From Nitrobacter sp. 62-23 (GTDB lineage: Bacteria > Pseudomonadota > Alphaproteobacteria > Rhizobiales > Xanthobacteraceae), in NCBI RefSeq assembly GCF_001897285.1, contig NZ_MKSM01000137.1, positions 1 through 64,000 on the forward strand: a stretch of 64,000 bases of DNA, read 5' to 3'. Shown one piece after another: positions 36,497 to 46,585 of the stretch. A model generated the notes under the pieces. That model saw nothing but the letters and a program-made list of their open reading frames with translations, was not told where the DNA came from and ran no database searches. The first letter of the stretch is position 1, and each line of letters starts with the position of its first letter. The position numbers and the translations under genes were made by a program.

Positions 36497-36652
36497 ATGC
36501 TCATCAGCGTCCTGATTACGTTCTTCGTCGTTGTTCTTGTGCTGTACTTCATCAGCGTGGCGCCGCTGGACGTCCGCGGCAAGCAGATTGCCCGCGTCGC
36601 CGTTATCGTGCTGGGTGTTGTCTCGGCGCTGAGGTATCTTCCGATATTCTGA
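36497..36652 (+). CDS. Tiny two-helix membrane protein
   Basis: A 51-residue protein that is easily missed. It starts MLISVLITFFVVVLVLYF, has a short polar turn PLDVRGKQIAR, and then a second helix VAVIVLGVVSALRYL. The ribosome site GGAGAGG lies seven bases before the ATG. The pattern (hydrophobic helix, short charged turn, helix) fits small stress-membrane proteins. It is divergent from the DUF883 operon; a GGAAC at 36399 upstream lacks a proper -10. Followed by a short GC-rich hairpin at 36681-36704. No family named. Confidence 0.72.
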   Translation: MLISVLITFFVVVLVLYFISVAPLDVRGKQIARVAVIVLGVVSALRYLPIF

Positions 36653-36768
36653 AACCGACGTCAGCGCTCTGGATAAGAATGTCCCCGGCGGCTGCGGCGG
36701 GGACGTTTCCTTCCGGTAACAGGATCAGCCCCTCAGCCGGCGTCCTGACTGAGTCTTGCCTCTCGCCT

Positions 36769-38940
36769 TCAATCTACGCCTTGATTTTTGGCCTTGGCCT
36801 CGCGCCGCCGCCCGGTCAGGATGTATTCGGTGTAGCCGTTCGGTTGTTCGCGTCCCTTGAACACCAGGTCGCATGCGGCCTGGAAGGCGATCCCGTCGAA
36901 TTGCGGCGCCATCGGTTTGTAGAGGGCATCCCCGGCGTTCTGCCCGTCGACGACGGCGGCCATGCGCTTCAGCGACTCCATTACCTCATCCCTGGTGACG
37001 ACCCCCTGATGCAGCCAGTTCGCCAGATGCTGGCTGGAGATGCGCAGCGTGGCGCGGTCTTCCATCAGGCCGACATCGTGAATATCAGGCACTTTCGAGC
37101 AGCCGACGCCCTGATCGATCCAGCGCACCACATAGCCGAGAATGCCCTGGCAGTTGTTGTCGATCTCCTGCTTCACATCGTCGGGCGCCCCGTTCGACTG
37201 CGAGACCGGGATCGTGAGGAGGTCGGCAAGTTCTGCGCGACGGCCGCCGGCTTTCAGCTCCTGCTGGCGTTTCAGCACATCGACCTGATGATAGTGCAGT
37301 GCGTGGAGCGTCGCTGCGGTTGGCGACGGCACCCATGCGGTGGTGGCGCCGGCCTGGGGATGGCCGATCTTCTGCGCCAGCATGTCGGCCATCCTGTCGG
37401 GCGCGGCCCACATCCCCTTGCCGATCTGGGCGTGGCCGGGCAGGCCGTCGATCAGGCCGATGTCGACGTTCCAGTCTTCGTACGCCTTCATCCAGGGCTG
37501 TGCCTTCATCTCGTTTTTGCGGACCATGGGTCCCGCTTCCATCGAGGTGTGGATCTCGTCGCCGGTGCGGTCGAGGAAGCCGGTATTGATGAAGCAGACG
37601 CGTTTTGCGGCCGCCTGGATGCAGGCCTTGAGGTTGACCGTGGTGCGGCGCTCCTCGTCCATGACGCCAATTTTGAGTGTGTTCTCGGGCAGCTCCAGCA
37701 TGTTCTCGACCCGGGCGAGCAGCTCGCAGGCCAGCGCGACCTCGTCCGGTCCATGCATCTTCGGCTTGACGACATAGGCCGAGCCGGTCCGGCTGTTCCT
37801 CGTTTTCGAAGCGCCGTTGAGATCATGAATCGCGAGCAGGCCGGACACCGCGGCATCGAGCATGCCTTCCGGAATGTCGGCACCGTTCCCGTCGAGCACC
37901 GCGTCGGTAAACATGTGATGGCCGACGTTGCGAATGAGAAGCAGGCTGCGGCCGTGCAGCCTGAGCTCGCCGCCGTCAGGCGCGGTGTAGACCCGATCGG
38001 CGTTAAGGGCGCGCGCAATGGTCTTGCCGCCCTTCTCGAAAGTGTCGGTGAGGGTGCCGTTCATCAGGCCGAGGACGTTGCGATAGATCAGAACCTTGTC
38101 TTCGGCATCGACGGCGGCGACGCTGTCCTCCATGTCGAGGATGGTGCTGACGGCGGCCTCAAGAATCACGTCGGCGACTCCGGCAGGATCGTCCTTGCCG
38201 ATGGCGTGGCCGCGGTCGACTTGAATCTCGATGTGCAGGCCGTGGTTCACCAGCAGGATCGCGGACGGCGCGCTGGCATCGCCCCGATAGCCTGCGAACT
38301 GCGATGTCGAGGTCAGGCCGGTCTCGCCGCCGTCATGGAGTCTCGCCCTTAACGCTCCATTGGTCACGACGTATCCCACGACGTCGGCATGGCTGCCGGC
38401 CGCTAGCGGTGCGGCCTGATCGAGAAACGCCTTGGCCTTCGCGATCACTTTGTCGCCGCGCGCCTTGTCGTAACCTCTGGCCTCGCCGGCCTCATGCGGA
38501 ATGGCGTCGGTGCCGTACAATGCGTCGTAAAGGCTGCCCCAGCGCGCGTTGGCGGCGTTCAGCGCGTAACGCGCGTTGGTCAGCGGCACCACCAATTGCG
38601 GGCCGCAGATCTTTCCGATCTCCTCATCGACATCGGCGGTTTCGACCGAGTGGGTCTCCGGCTCGGGCAGTAGATAGCCGATCTCTTTCAGGAACGCGGT
38701 GTAGGCTTCCATGTCGAACGGATGACTTCTGTTGGCGCGATGCCAGAAGTCGATCTTCGCTTGCAGCGCGTCGCGCACCGCCAGCAGCTCGCGGTTTTTC
38801 GGCCCAAGATCGCGGACGATGGCGGCAAGCCCGGCCCAGAAGGCATCCGGCGAAATGCCGGTCCCGGGCGTGGCCTCTTGCTCGATAAAATCGAACAGGA
38901 CCGGCGCGATCTTCAGTCCGTGAGCGTCAATGCGGGTCAT
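36769..38940 (-). CDS. glcB: Malate synthase G
   Basis: GlcB condenses glyoxylate with acetyl-CoA to malate, used in glyoxylate or glycolate metabolism. The length of 723 residues is that of isoform G. Recognisable segments are the acidic metal-binding [50 protein letters not shown], and [19 protein letters not shown]. No isocitrate lyase gene is in the window. It is monocistronic; a 464-bp upstream gap holds several repeats. Confidence 0.96.
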   Translation of the reverse strand: MTRIDAHGLKIAPVLFDFIEQEATPGTGISPDAFWAGLAAIVRDLGPKNRELLAVRDALQAKIDFWHRANRSHPFDMEAYTAFLKEIGYLLPEPETHSVETADVDEEIGKICGPQLVVPLTNARYALNAANARWGSLYDALYGTDAIPHEAGEARGYDKARGDKVIAKAKAFLDQAAPLAAGSHADVVGYVVTNGALRARLHDGGETGLTSTSQFAGYRGDASAPSAILLVNHGLHIEIQVDRGHAIGKDDPAGVADVILEAAVSTILDMEDSVAAVDAEDKVLIYRNVLGLMNGTLTDTFEKGGKTIARALNADRVYTAPDGGELRLHGRSLLLIRNVGHHMFTDAVLDGNGADIPEGMLDAAVSGLLAIHDLNGASKTRNSRTGSAYVVKPKMHGPDEVALACELLARVENMLELPENTLKIGVMDEERRTTVNLKACIQAAAKRVCFINTGFLDRTGDEIHTSMEAGPMVRKNEMKAQPWMKAYEDWNVDIGLIDGLPGHAQIGKGMWAAPDRMADMLAQKIGHPQAGATTAWVPSPTAATLHALHYHQVDVLKRQQELKAGGRRAELADLLTIPVSQSNGAPDDVKQEIDNNCQGILGYVVRWIDQGVGCSKVPDIHDVGLMEDRATLRISSQHLANWLHQGVVTRDEVMESLKRMAAVVDGQNAGDALYKPMAPQFDGIAFQAACDLVFKGREQPNGYTEYILTGRRREAKAKNQGVD

Positions 38941-39014
38941 GTCGGAGGTCTCACGAGAAACAGCGCCGACGCTGCCTCAAGGCGGCTTGCAAAAATTCGG
39001 CGTCAATCGACTTT

Positions 39015-39070
39015 GAGAGCATGATCCCGACAAATGGGAACCGGCTTTCGGATATGATCATGCTCAATCA
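39015..39070. repeat. Dispersed repeat family B, copy 4
   Basis: GAGAGCATGATCCCGACAAA...TGGGAACCGGCTTTCGG...ATATGATCATGCTCAATCA. Same ends as copies 1 and 2. First of five elements filling the glcB-cysNC gap (38941-39404), which holds no gene. Confidence 0.7.
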
Positions 39071-39080
39071 AAAGGATAAA

Positions 39081-39159
39081 GCTAGTGGTCCAATTCTAAC
39101 ATTTGCATCCCGTTGCGGCAGGGAGTTCTTGCAAATGTTAGAATCAAAGGACCACTAGC
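39081..39159. repeat. Asymmetric palindrome P1
   Basis: Left arm 39081-39107 and right arm 39130-39159 are complementary over 26-27 bp (GCTAGTGGTCC and ATTCTAACATTTGCA), with three extra bases in the right arm. Spacer 22 bp. Belongs with P2 and P3. Confidence 0.85.
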
Positions 39160-39171
39160 AACTATCAGGTT

Positions 39172-39252
39172 TCTAGTGGAGTTTTGAATTTGACATTCGC
39201 CTGACAAGTTCGCTGCAAAGTGGGTAGCGAATGTCAAATTCACTCCACTAGA
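39172..39252. repeat. Asymmetric palindrome P2
   Basis: Left arm 39172-39200 and right arm 39227-39252 match exactly (TCTAGTGGAGT and GAATTTGACATTCGC) except for TTT inserted in the left arm. Spacer 26 bp. It overlaps the family C palindrome that follows. Confidence 0.88.
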
Positions 39253-39284
39253 GTCTGATCCAACCAAGTCGGGTCAGACTCTAG
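39248..39284. repeat. Family C palindrome (CTGATCCAACC type), copy 2
   Basis: CTAGAGTCTGATCC (39248-39261) pairs with GGGTCAGACTCTAG (39271-39284), 13 of 14 bases, 9-nt loop. Its first bases are shared with P2. Confidence 0.8.
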
Positions 39285-39342
39285 CGCCAAAGCCGGCGTC
39301 GTGCGCCCCTACAAAAGGTGAATAATCCCGCTGAAAAGCCAA

Positions 39343-39374
39343 ACGACCGCCGCGATGCAACTCGCGGCGGTCGT
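39343..39374 (-). terminator. Probable terminator of cysNC
   Basis: Perfect 13-bp stem (39343-39355 with 39362-39374), loop TGCAAC. It is 31 bp past the cysNC stop on the minus strand and followed by a T-rich stretch (TTTGGCTTTT). Confidence 0.7.
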
Positions 39375-39404
39375 CCACGTCCAGCACCTGCGGAATTCGC
39401 GGGC

Positions 39405-41330
39405 TCAGATGTTGGCGGCGACGTCGGTCAGTTCGTCGAACAGAATGCCGGTGCTGATCAGCATCCGCTCGATCTCGCCAGCGGCCTCAGACACGGTGCG
39501 TGATGATGTATCGATCGTCAGTTCCACCGATTCCGGTGGCTGGTAGTCGTTGCCGATGCCGGTGAATCCGTGCAGCACGCCGGCGCGCGCCTTGGCGTAA
39601 TGGCCCTTCGGGTCGCGGCTCTCGCAAACATCAGCCGGCGTTGCGACATAGACCTCGCGGAAGGCGGAATCGGCGATGCGCCGCGCGGCGGCGCGATCCT
39701 CGCGCGACGGCGAGACCGCCGCCACGATCGCCACATGGCCGTTGCGCGCGAGATGGGCAGCGACTTCCGCGAGCCGACGGATGTTTTCAGTGCGGTCCTG
39801 CGGCGAGAAGCCGAGGTCGCCGTTCAGTCCGGCGCGCAGCGTGTCGCCGTCGAGCAGGATCGGCGAACCGCCGTCGCCGAACAGTTTTCGCTCCAGCGCG
39901 CGCGCCAGCGTCGATTTCCCCGAACCGGGCAGTCCCGTCAGCCAGACGACCGCGCCGTTGTGGCGATAGCGCGCGGAGCGCTCATCCGGGCGCAGCGCCG
40001 ATTCCACCGGCACGATATCGACCGGCACCGCGCGCTGTCCCGCGTCGACGCTCAGCACGAGACCGCCGCCGGCGATGCGTCCCTGGACTTCGATCACGAG
40101 ACGGCCGGTGCGGGGGTTGTCGACGTAAGGATCGGCGGCGAGCGGCTGCGCCAGCGAGATGTCGATTTCGCCGACATGATTGCGCGCGATCGCCTTGGCC
40201 TCGGCGCTTGCCAGTTCGCCCGGATCGACCGCCTTCTCGATGGCGACGACGACGGCGCGGGTTTCCTTGTTGCCGAGCCGCAGCAGGATGGATGCGCCGG
40301 CCGCAAGCGGGGTCTCGTGCAGCCAGAAGATGCGCGCGCGAATCCGCCGCGTATCGCGCGGCGCCGACCCGACATGGGCGATGACGTCGCCGCGCTCGAC
40401 GAACAGTTCGCGATCGAGCGTGATGCCGACGGACCGTCCGGCGCTTTGCGCGCCCGCCGGACGTGCCGGCCAGCCCTCGATGCTGCGGATCTTCGCGATC
40501 TTGCCGGCCGGCATGATGACGATCTCATCGCCCGCGGCCAGGCTGCCCGACTCGATGCGGCCGGCGACGATGCGCCGATCGTCGAACTTGTAGATCGCCT
40601 GCACCGGCAGCCGCAGCGCCAGTTCGTCCAGCGGCCGCGCCGGGAGCAGCGCATCGAGAGCTTCGACGACGGTCGGCCCTTTGTACCATGCAATCTTCGC
40701 GGTGCGGTCGGCAACGCCGTCGCCGTCGCGCGCGGAGATCGGAATCACCGCCGTCGGCGCGAGGCCGAGGCCGGTCAGGTGCGCGGTAATCTCGTCGCGT
40801 ATCGCGCCGAAGCGTTCCGCGCTGAAATCGACGCGGTCCATCTTGTTGACGACGACCGCGACCTGTTTGACGCCGAGCAGATGCAGCAGATAGCCGTGCC
40901 GCCGGGTCTGGTCGCGCACGCCTTCGAGCGCGTCGATGATCAGCACCGCGCCGTCGGCCTGCGCCGCGCCGGTAATCATGTTGCGGAGAAACTCGGCGTG
41001 GCCGGGCGCGTCGATCAGCACCACGTCGCGCGAACGGGTGCGGAAGCGGATTTGCGTGGTGTCGATGGTGATGCCCTGATCGCGCTCGGTCTGCAGCGCA
41101 TCAAGCAGGAACGACCATTCGAACGGCATGCCGCGCCGAGCGCTGACGGCTTTCAGCATCTCCAGCTTGCCGTCGGGCAGGCTGCCGGTCTCGTGCAACA
41201 GCCGTCCGACCAGCGTCGACTTGCCGTGGTCGACGTGGCCGACGATGACGATGCGGACCTGTGGACGTGTGGTGCCGTTCGGTGTCGCGAGGATGGTATT
41301 CGGTGCGATGGTGGGGGCGATCATATTCAT
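39405..41330 (-). CDS. cysN/cysC: Bifunctional sulfate adenylyltransferase subunit 1/adenylylsulfate kinase
   Basis: A 641-residue fusion. The N-terminal GTPase part (CysN) has [29 protein letters not shown] and [11 protein letters not shown]; it drives APS formation by CysD. The C-terminal part (CysC, from about residue 450) has the kinase P-loop [19 protein letters not shown] and makes PAPS from APS. Such fusions are known as NodQ/CysNC in rhizobia. I start at the ATG at 41330; the frame reaches 41450 and overlaps cysD. It lies 25 bp after cysD and is co-transcribed. Since the neighbour CysH is an APS reductase, the PAPS kinase may serve other sulfation. Confidence 0.95.
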   Translation of the reverse strand: MNMIAPTIAPNTILATPNGTTRPQVRIVIVGHVDHGKSTLVGRLLHETGSLPDGKLEMLKAVSARRGMPFEWSFLLDALQTERDQGITIDTTQIRFRTRSRDVVLIDAPGHAEFLRNMITGAAQADGAVLIIDALEGVRDQTRRHGYLLHLLGVKQVAVVVNKMDRVDFSAERFGAIRDEITAHLTGLGLAPTAVIPISARDGDGVADRTAKIAWYKGPTVVEALDALLPARPLDELALRLPVQAIYKFDDRRIVAGRIESGSLAAGDEIVIMPAGKIAKIRSIEGWPARPAGAQSAGRSVGITLDRELFVERGDVIAHVGSAPRDTRRIRARIFWLHETPLAAGASILLRLGNKETRAVVVAIEKAVDPGELASAEAKAIARNHVGEIDISLAQPLAADPYVDNPRTGRLVIEVQGRIAGGGLVLSVDAGQRAVPVDIVPVESALRPDERSARYRHNGAVVWLTGLPGSGKSTLARALERKLFGDGGSPILLDGDTLRAGLNGDLGFSPQDRTENIRRLAEVAAHLARNGHVAIVAAVSPSREDRAAARRIADSAFREVYVATPADVCESRDPKGHYAKARAGVLHGFTGIGNDYQPPESVELTIDTSSRTVSEAAGEIERMLISTGILFDELTDVAANI

Positions 41331-41355
41331 CGGAAAACGCTCAATTCGATTCAGG

Positions 41356-42162
41356 TCAGAGATAGCCGGCGACCCGAAGCCGCTCGAACGCGTCTTCGGT
41401 TTCATGATCGAGCGCGCGACCGGCGCGTTCCGGGATTTTGCTGCCTTCAAGCTCGATCAGGATCTCATCGATGGTCGAGGCGGTCGACGCGACGGGGAAA
41501 GTGATGTCGGCATCGCCGAGCGAGCGATAGCGCTTGCCGTTCTTGGCCAGATAGAGCGGAATGATCGGAATGTTCTCACGCTTGGTGTAGGCCCAGATGT
41601 CGGCCTCGGTCCAATGCAGGATCGGATGGATACGCAAGTGCGCACCTGGCGGCGGCGATGCGTTGAACTGGTCCCAGAATTCCGGCGGCTGGTCGCGCAC
41701 GTCCCATCCGCCCTCAAGGCCGCGCGGCGAAAACACCCGCTCCTTGGCGCGCGTCGCTTCCTCGTCGCGGCGAATGCCGGCGATCAGGCCGTCGAAGCCG
41801 TATTTGTTCAGCGCGAGCTTCAATCCCTCGGTCTTGCGCGCCGCTGACCGCGCGGCCGGCGGCAACGTCGGGTCGACCGCGTCGATCGGCGGGCAGTAAT
41901 CGACCTTGAGATCGAGATTCCATTCCTTGGAATAGCGCTCGCGGAACGCGTACATCTCGGGAAATTTCTTCTCGGTGTCGACGTGCAGCGCGGGGAACGG
42001 CACGCGGCCGAAGAAGGCCTTGCGCGCCAGCCAGATCATCACGTTGGAATCCTTGCCAAGCGACCACAAGAGCGCGAGCTTTTTCAACCGGGCGAAGGCT
42101 TCCCGGAAAATGTAGATGCTCTGCGCTTCCAGCGCATCGAGGTGGTCCATTCCAGGCTGCAT
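41356..42162 (-). CDS. cysD: Sulfate adenylyltransferase subunit 2
   Basis: CysD adenylates sulfate with CysN. The 268 residues contain the PP-loop-type [18 protein letters not shown] and further family segments, [37 protein letters not shown] and [14 protein letters not shown], and end [21 protein letters not shown] at residue 5 is an alternative start. It leads the cysD-cysNC operon, divergent from cysG across an AT-rich 245-bp region. Confidence 0.96.
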   Translation of the reverse strand: MQPGMDHLDALEAQSIYIFREAFARLKKLALLWSLGKDSNVMIWLARKAFFGRVPFPALHVDTEKKFPEMYAFRERYSKEWNLDLKVDYCPPIDAVDPTLPPAARSAARKTEGLKLALNKYGFDGLIAGIRRDEEATRAKERVFSPRGLEGGWDVRDQPPEFWDQFNASPPPGAHLRIHPILHWTEADIWAYTKRENIPIIPLYLAKNGKRYRSLGDADITFPVASTASTIDEILIELEGSKIPERAGRALDHETEDAFERLRVAGYL

Positions 42163-42316
42163 GGCCTGCTCCTTGGCTTACATGCGCGATCGACGGCCGA
42201 GCCGCTGATTGTCGACGTCAGCGGTAGCCAAAATTGCGGATCCGGGGGGCTGAGAAGATGCATCTCTTCTGTGGGGTATTTGGAAGTAGGAAATTCTATA
42301 CTTTTGTACCCACATA

Positions 42317-42374
42317 GAAGAAATAATTTTCTGTTTGATGCGCTTGCAAGATACATAAATAGAAAATAATTTCA
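42317..42374. promoter_or_regulatory. Paired AT-rich quasi-palindromes between cysD and cysG
   Basis: AGAAATAATTTTCTG (about 42319-42333) and AGAAAATAATTTCAG (42360-42374) are near copies about 41 bp apart in an AT-rich patch unlike the surroundings. They sit just upstream of cysG and between divergent sulfate genes, where a LysR-type CysB/Cbl-like regulator would bind. No regulator gene is in the window. Confidence 0.35.
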
Positions 42375-42407
42375 GTCAACCCCGCTGTTGGGGAGAAGAA
42401 GAACCGA

Positions 42408-43841
42408 ATGAAATTCCTTCCGATCTTTCTCGATTCGCGCGCCGGTCCGATCCTTCTGGTCGGAGCGGGCGATCCGGTCCGGGCCAGGCTGCGCCTGCTG
42501 CTTGCCGCGGAGGCGCAGGTGCGCTGGCATGCAACCGACGGCGACTTCGCGGTCGCCGGTCTCGATCCTGCCGCCGCATCGCGGATCGAGCGTGTAGACG
42601 ACCCCGCAACGATCGGGCTGAACGAAATCATTGCGGTGTTCTGCGCAGGTGCCGGCGAAATCGGCATTGCGGTGGCGGCGCGAGCGCGGGCGGCGGGTTT
42701 GCCCGTCAATGTGATGGACGATCCCGCGCATTCGAGTTTCATCGTTCCGGCGGTCGTCGATCGCGGCGAGGTCGTGGTGGCGGTCGGCACCGGCGGTGCA
42801 TCGCCTGTGGTGGCGCGCCGCGTGCGCGAGCGCATCGAGGCGCTGTTGCCGGCGCGAATCGGCGATCTCGCAGCGCTGATCGGGCGCTGGCGCAAGCCGG
42901 TTCACGATCGCATTGCTCATGCGCCGTTGCGTCGCCGCTTCTGGGAGCGTGTCGTCGATGGTCCGATCGGCGCTGCGGTTCTCGCCGGCCGCTCCAATGA
43001 GGCCGACGACGCGCTGACAGCGATCGCGGATCCGTCCGCTTACGCGGGCGAACAGGCGTCGCGACAGGCCGAAGGCCGCGTCACGCTGGTCGGCGCGGGG
43101 CCGGGCGATCCGGATCTGCTCACCGTCAAGGCGCTGCGCGCGCTGCAGGACGCCGACATCGTCTTCTATGACGAACTGGTCTCGCCGGAAATCCTCGATC
43201 GCGCGCGCCGCGACGCCGCGCGGGTCCCGGTGGGTCGCCGCGTCGGCAAGCCCGGCATCGGCCAGGACGCGATCAACCGCCTGCTGATCGATGCGGCGAA
43301 GTCGGGGCAGCGCGCCGTCCGTCTCAAGGGCGGCGATCCCTTCATTTTCGGGCGTGGCGGCGAAGAGGTCGAGGCCCTGCGCGAGGCCGGTGTCGCCTGT
43401 TCGGTGGTTCCGGGAATCACGGCCGCGCTCGGTGCGGCTGCGGAATCAGAGGTGCCGCTGACCTTCCGTCACGAGGCGCTGCGCGTCACCTTCCTCACCG
43501 CTCACAAAGCGCGGGATGCAGAGAGTGTGGACTGGTCGGCGCTGACCGACCGGAAAATGACGGTCGTCGTCTACATGGGAATCACGGCGGCCGATGCGAT
43601 CTGTTCCGGGCTGCTCGCGGCCGGACGTTCGCCGGAAACCCCGGTCGGCGTGTTCGCGCGCGCCACCTGCCCCAATGCGAAAGCCGTCGTCGGCACCCTG
43701 GATCGCCTGCCGGCGCTGGTTCGCCGGATCGACGGCGGTCCCGCGATTCTTGTGATCGGCGACGTGGTTTCGCGCTCCGCGCCGTGGCGCGATTCAAACC
43801 TGACGCCACTGTTGCAGACATTCCAGATGGCCGCCGAATGA
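42408..43841 (+). CDS. cysG: Sirohaem synthase (dehydrogenase/ferrochelatase-uroporphyrinogen methyltransferase)
   Basis: CysG makes sirohaem, the cofactor of sulfite and nitrite reductases. The N-terminal half (PILLVGAGDPVRARLRLLL) is the precorrin-2 dehydrogenase/chelatase; the C-terminal half from about residue 222 is the methyltransferase, with VTLVGAGPGDPDLLTVKAL, GRRVGKPG and VRLKGGDPFIFGRGGEE. 477 residues, normal. A GGGGAGAAG ribosome site precedes the ATG. It overlaps cysH by ATGA, with no cysI between, unlike many relatives. Confidence 0.95.
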   Translation: MKFLPIFLDSRAGPILLVGAGDPVRARLRLLLAAEAQVRWHATDGDFAVAGLDPAAASRIERVDDPATIGLNEIIAVFCAGAGEIGIAVAARARAAGLPVNVMDDPAHSSFIVPAVVDRGEVVVAVGTGGASPVVARRVRERIEALLPARIGDLAALIGRWRKPVHDRIAHAPLRRRFWERVVDGPIGAAVLAGRSNEADDALTAIADPSAYAGEQASRQAEGRVTLVGAGPGDPDLLTVKALRALQDADIVFYDELVSPEILDRARRDAARVPVGRRVGKPGIGQDAINRLLIDAAKSGQRAVRLKGGDPFIFGRGGEEVEALREAGVACSVVPGITAALGAAAESEVPLTFRHEALRVTFLTAHKARDAESVDWSALTDRKMTVVVYMGITAADAICSGLLAAGRSPETPVGVFARATCPNAKAVVGTLDRLPALVRRIDGGPAILVIGDVVSRSAPWRDSNLTPLLQTFQMAAE

Positions 43842-44602
43842 CGTCTTCGCGCGATAATGAAAGCGCCGCGGCACGCGCGGCGATACGATCGGCGTCGACG
43901 GTGGCGCGGTCTGCGTTGCCGTCCGCGGCGGCGCTGAACGACGCGTTGGGCGATGCCTCGCCGGCGGAGGTGATCGGGGCGGCGCTGCGCGCGATCGGGC
44001 GCGACCGCCTGGCGCTGGTGTCGTCATTCGGCACCGAATCGGCGGCGCTTCTGAAGGTGATGGCGGAGGTCGATCCGGCCGTTCCCGTGATCTTCCTCGA
44101 CACCGGATGGCTGTTCGAGGAAACGCTCGCCTATCGCGACACGTTGATCGCCGCGCTCGGGTTGAAAGACGTTCGCTCCATTCAACCGTCCGAGGATGCG
44201 TTGAAGAGCGAGGACCCCGATCGCGAGTTGTGGTTCACCGATCCGGACGCCTGCTGCCGTATCCGGAAAGTGGAGCCGCTGGCGCGCGCGCTGACCTCCT
44301 TCGACGCCTGGATCAATGGCCGCAAGCGGTTTCAGGGTGGCTTGCGCGCCGACATTCCGGTGGTCGAGGATGACGGCGCGCGGCTGAAATTCAATCCGTT
44401 CGCGAACGCCTCGCGCGAAGACATCGAGGCGATCTATGCGTCGGCGAAACTGCCGCCGCACCCGCTTGTCGCCTCGGGATTCCGTTCCGTCGGATGCATG
44501 CCATGCACCTCGCGCGCGACCACGGACGAGGAAGCGCGCGCCGGCCGCTGGCGCGGCAGAGCCAAGACGGAATGCGGCATCCACACGATGAAGACTTCGT
44601 AG
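43838..44602 (+). CDS. cysH: Adenylylsulfate (APS) reductase
   Basis: CysH reduces APS to sulfite with thioredoxin. The 254 residues have SSFGTESAALL, FLDTGWLFEETLAYRD and the C-terminal KTECGIH with the catalytic Cys. Two cysteine pairs (DACCRIRKVEPL and VGCMPCTSRA) would hold a [4Fe-4S] cluster, the mark of APS rather than PAPS reductases. The start overlaps the cysG stop as ATGA. The product sulfite needs a sulfite reductase, not found here. Confidence 0.95.
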   Translation: MTSSRDNESAAARAAIRSASTVARSALPSAAALNDALGDASPAEVIGAALRAIGRDRLALVSSFGTESAALLKVMAEVDPAVPVIFLDTGWLFEETLAYRDTLIAALGLKDVRSIQPSEDALKSEDPDRELWFTDPDACCRIRKVEPLARALTSFDAWINGRKRFQGGLRADIPVVEDDGARLKFNPFANASREDIEAIYASAKLPPHPLVASGFRSVGCMPCTSRATTDEEARAGRWRGRAKTECGIHTMKTS

Positions 44603-44722
44603 TGGAATGATCCTGCGCCGCCGCAAACATTGAAATGTGGTTTCGTTGACTTGAAGCTGCCGTTTGACGAGTTTCATGGGCCCGCGGCGATGATCGCGCG
44701 AGCGGGCCTTATGGAGATGAAA

Positions 44723-45712
44723 ATGCTTCGTCGTAGCTTTATGGTCTTGGCCGGATTGATCTGGGCTGGCTCTGCCTACGCGGCCGACGTCTCGCTGTTG
44801 AATGTGTCATACGATCCGACGCGCGAACTCTATGTCGATTTCAACAAGGCGTTTGCCGCGCACTATCAGAAGGAAACCGGCAAGAGCGTCGAGATCAAGC
44901 AGTCCCACGGCGGGTCAGGAAAGCAGGCGCGTTCGGTGATCGACGGTTTGCAGGCGGATGTGGTCACGCTGGCTCTGGCCTATGATATCGACGCGATCGC
45001 CGAGCGCGGGCTGCTGGCCAAGGACTGGCAGAAGCGGTTGCCGCAGAACTCCTCGCCCTATACGTCGACGATTGTCTTTCTGGTGCGCACGGGCAATCCC
45101 AAGGGCATCAAGGACTGGGACGATCTCATCAAGCCGGGCGTCAGCGTCATCACGCCGAATCCGAAGACCTCCGGCGGCGCGCGCTGGAATTATCTGGCGG
45201 CGTGGGGCTATGCGCTGAAGAAATTCGGTGGAGAGGACAAGGCAAGACAATTTGTCGCCGATATCTACAAGCACGTTCCGGTGCTCGATACCGGCGCGCG
45301 TGGCTCGACCGTCACCTTCGTCGAGCGCGGCGTTGGCGATGTGCTGCTCGCCTGGGAGAACGAAGCCTTTCTCGCGCTCAAGGAATTCGGAAAGGACAAG
45401 TTCGAGATCGTCGTGCCGTCGGTCTCCATTCTGGCGGAACCGCCGGTTGCTATCGTCGACAAAGTGGTGGACAGGAAAGGAACGCGCGCCGTCGCCGAGG
45501 CATATCTGAAATACTGGTATACTGCGGACGCCCAGGAGATCGCGGCGCGCAATTTCTACCGTCCGACCGATCCCGAGATCATCAAGAAGTATGCCGATGC
45601 TTTTCCCAAGGTTGAATTGTTCAAGATCGACGATGTGTTTGGCGGCTGGACCAAGGCGCAGAAGGTCCATTTCGGCGAGGGCGGCATCTTCGATCAGATC
45701 TACCAGGACTGA
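44723..45712 (+). CDS. sbp: Periplasmic sulfate-binding protein
   Basis: This binds sulfate or thiosulfate in the periplasm for the CysTWA importer. The 329 residues start with a signal peptide ([15 protein letters not shown]). [37 protein letters not shown] and [19 protein letters not shown] are typical binding-site segments. I choose the ATG at 44723, six bases after GGAG; upstream ATGs at 44711 and 44717 are in frame. First of sbp-cysT-cysW-cysA, 120 bp after cysH. Confidence 0.95.
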   Translation: MLRRSFMVLAGLIWAGSAYAADVSLLNVSYDPTRELYVDFNKAFAAHYQKETGKSVEIKQSHGGSGKQARSVIDGLQADVVTLALAYDIDAIAERGLLAKDWQKRLPQNSSPYTSTIVFLVRTGNPKGIKDWDDLIKPGVSVITPNPKTSGGARWNYLAAWGYALKKFGGEDKARQFVADIYKHVPVLDTGARGSTVTFVERGVGDVLLAWENEAFLALKEFGKDKFEIVVPSVSILAEPPVAIVDKVVDRKGTRAVAEAYLKYWYTADAQEIAARNFYRPTDPEIIKKYADAFPKVELFKIDDVFGGWTKAQKVHFGEGGIFDQIYQD

Positions 45713-45736
45713 TGCGACGGGGCGGAGCGGGGCGAC

Positions 45737-46573
45737 GTGAAAGGAGGATCGGGACGACGACGGACCTTGCCGGGTTTCGGCCTCACCATGGGGCTGACGC
45801 TGACATGGCTTTCGATCATCATCCTGCTTCCCCTTGCGGGTCTGTTCCTCAAGTCGTTCGAATTGAGCCTCGCCCAGTTCGTTGACATCGTCACCAGCCG
45901 GCGAACGTTGAACGCGCTGAAGATTTCATTCGGGCTCGCGTTTCTCGCCGCGCTGGTCAACCTGGTGATGGGCGGCATCATCGTCTGGGCGCTGGTCCGT
46001 TACCGTTTTCCGGGGCGTCGCATCTTCGATGCGATCGTCGATGTTCCGTTCGCATTGCCGACCGCCGTTGCGGGGATCGCGCTGACGACGCTGTTCGCGC
46101 AGAACGGCTGGCTCGGCGCGCCGCTGGCCGAGCTCGGCATCAAGGTGTCGTTCACGCCGCTCGGCATCTTCGTCGCGATGGTGTTTATCGGCATTCCCTT
46201 CGTGGTTCGCACCGTGCAGCCGGTGCTGATCGATCTCGATCCGGAGATCGAGGAGGCGGCCGCGAGTCTTGGGGCCAACCGCTGGCAGACAGTGTCCCGC
46301 GTCATTCTGCCGAGCCTTTTGCCCGCGCTGCTGACGGGCTTTGCTCTCGCATTCGCGCGCGCGGTTGGTGAATACGGTTCGGTGATCTTCATCGCCGGCA
46401 ACCTGCCGAACGTGTCGGAGATCGCGCCGCTGCTGATTGTGATCCGGCTGTCTGAATTCCGCTATGCCGACGCCACCGCGATCGCCGTCGTGATGCTGCT
46501 GGTGGCGTTCCTGGTCATCTTCGCCGTCAACCGGATGCAACGCTGGGCGCAACTGCGCGTTCCGGCGCATTGA
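45737..46573 (+). CDS. cysT: Sulfate ABC transporter permease
   Basis: CysT (CysU), one of two inner-membrane permeases of the sulfate importer, 278 residues and six helices. The EAA loop, DPEIEEAAASLGANRWQT, contacts CysA. The start is a GTG at 45737 with GGGGCGAC before it; a stronger AAGGAGGA lies inside the gene just after it but has no suitable start. It is 24 bp after sbp and 12 bp before cysW. Confidence 0.95.
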   Translation: MKGGSGRRRTLPGFGLTMGLTLTWLSIIILLPLAGLFLKSFELSLAQFVDIVTSRRTLNALKISFGLAFLAALVNLVMGGIIVWALVRYRFPGRRIFDAIVDVPFALPTAVAGIALTTLFAQNGWLGAPLAELGIKVSFTPLGIFVAMVFIGIPFVVRTVQPVLIDLDPEIEEAAASLGANRWQTVSRVILPSLLPALLTGFALAFARAVGEYGSVIFIAGNLPNVSEIAPLLIVIRLSEFRYADATAIAVVMLLVAFLVIFAVNRMQRWAQLRVPAH

Positions 46574-46585
46574 GAGGCGACGTCG

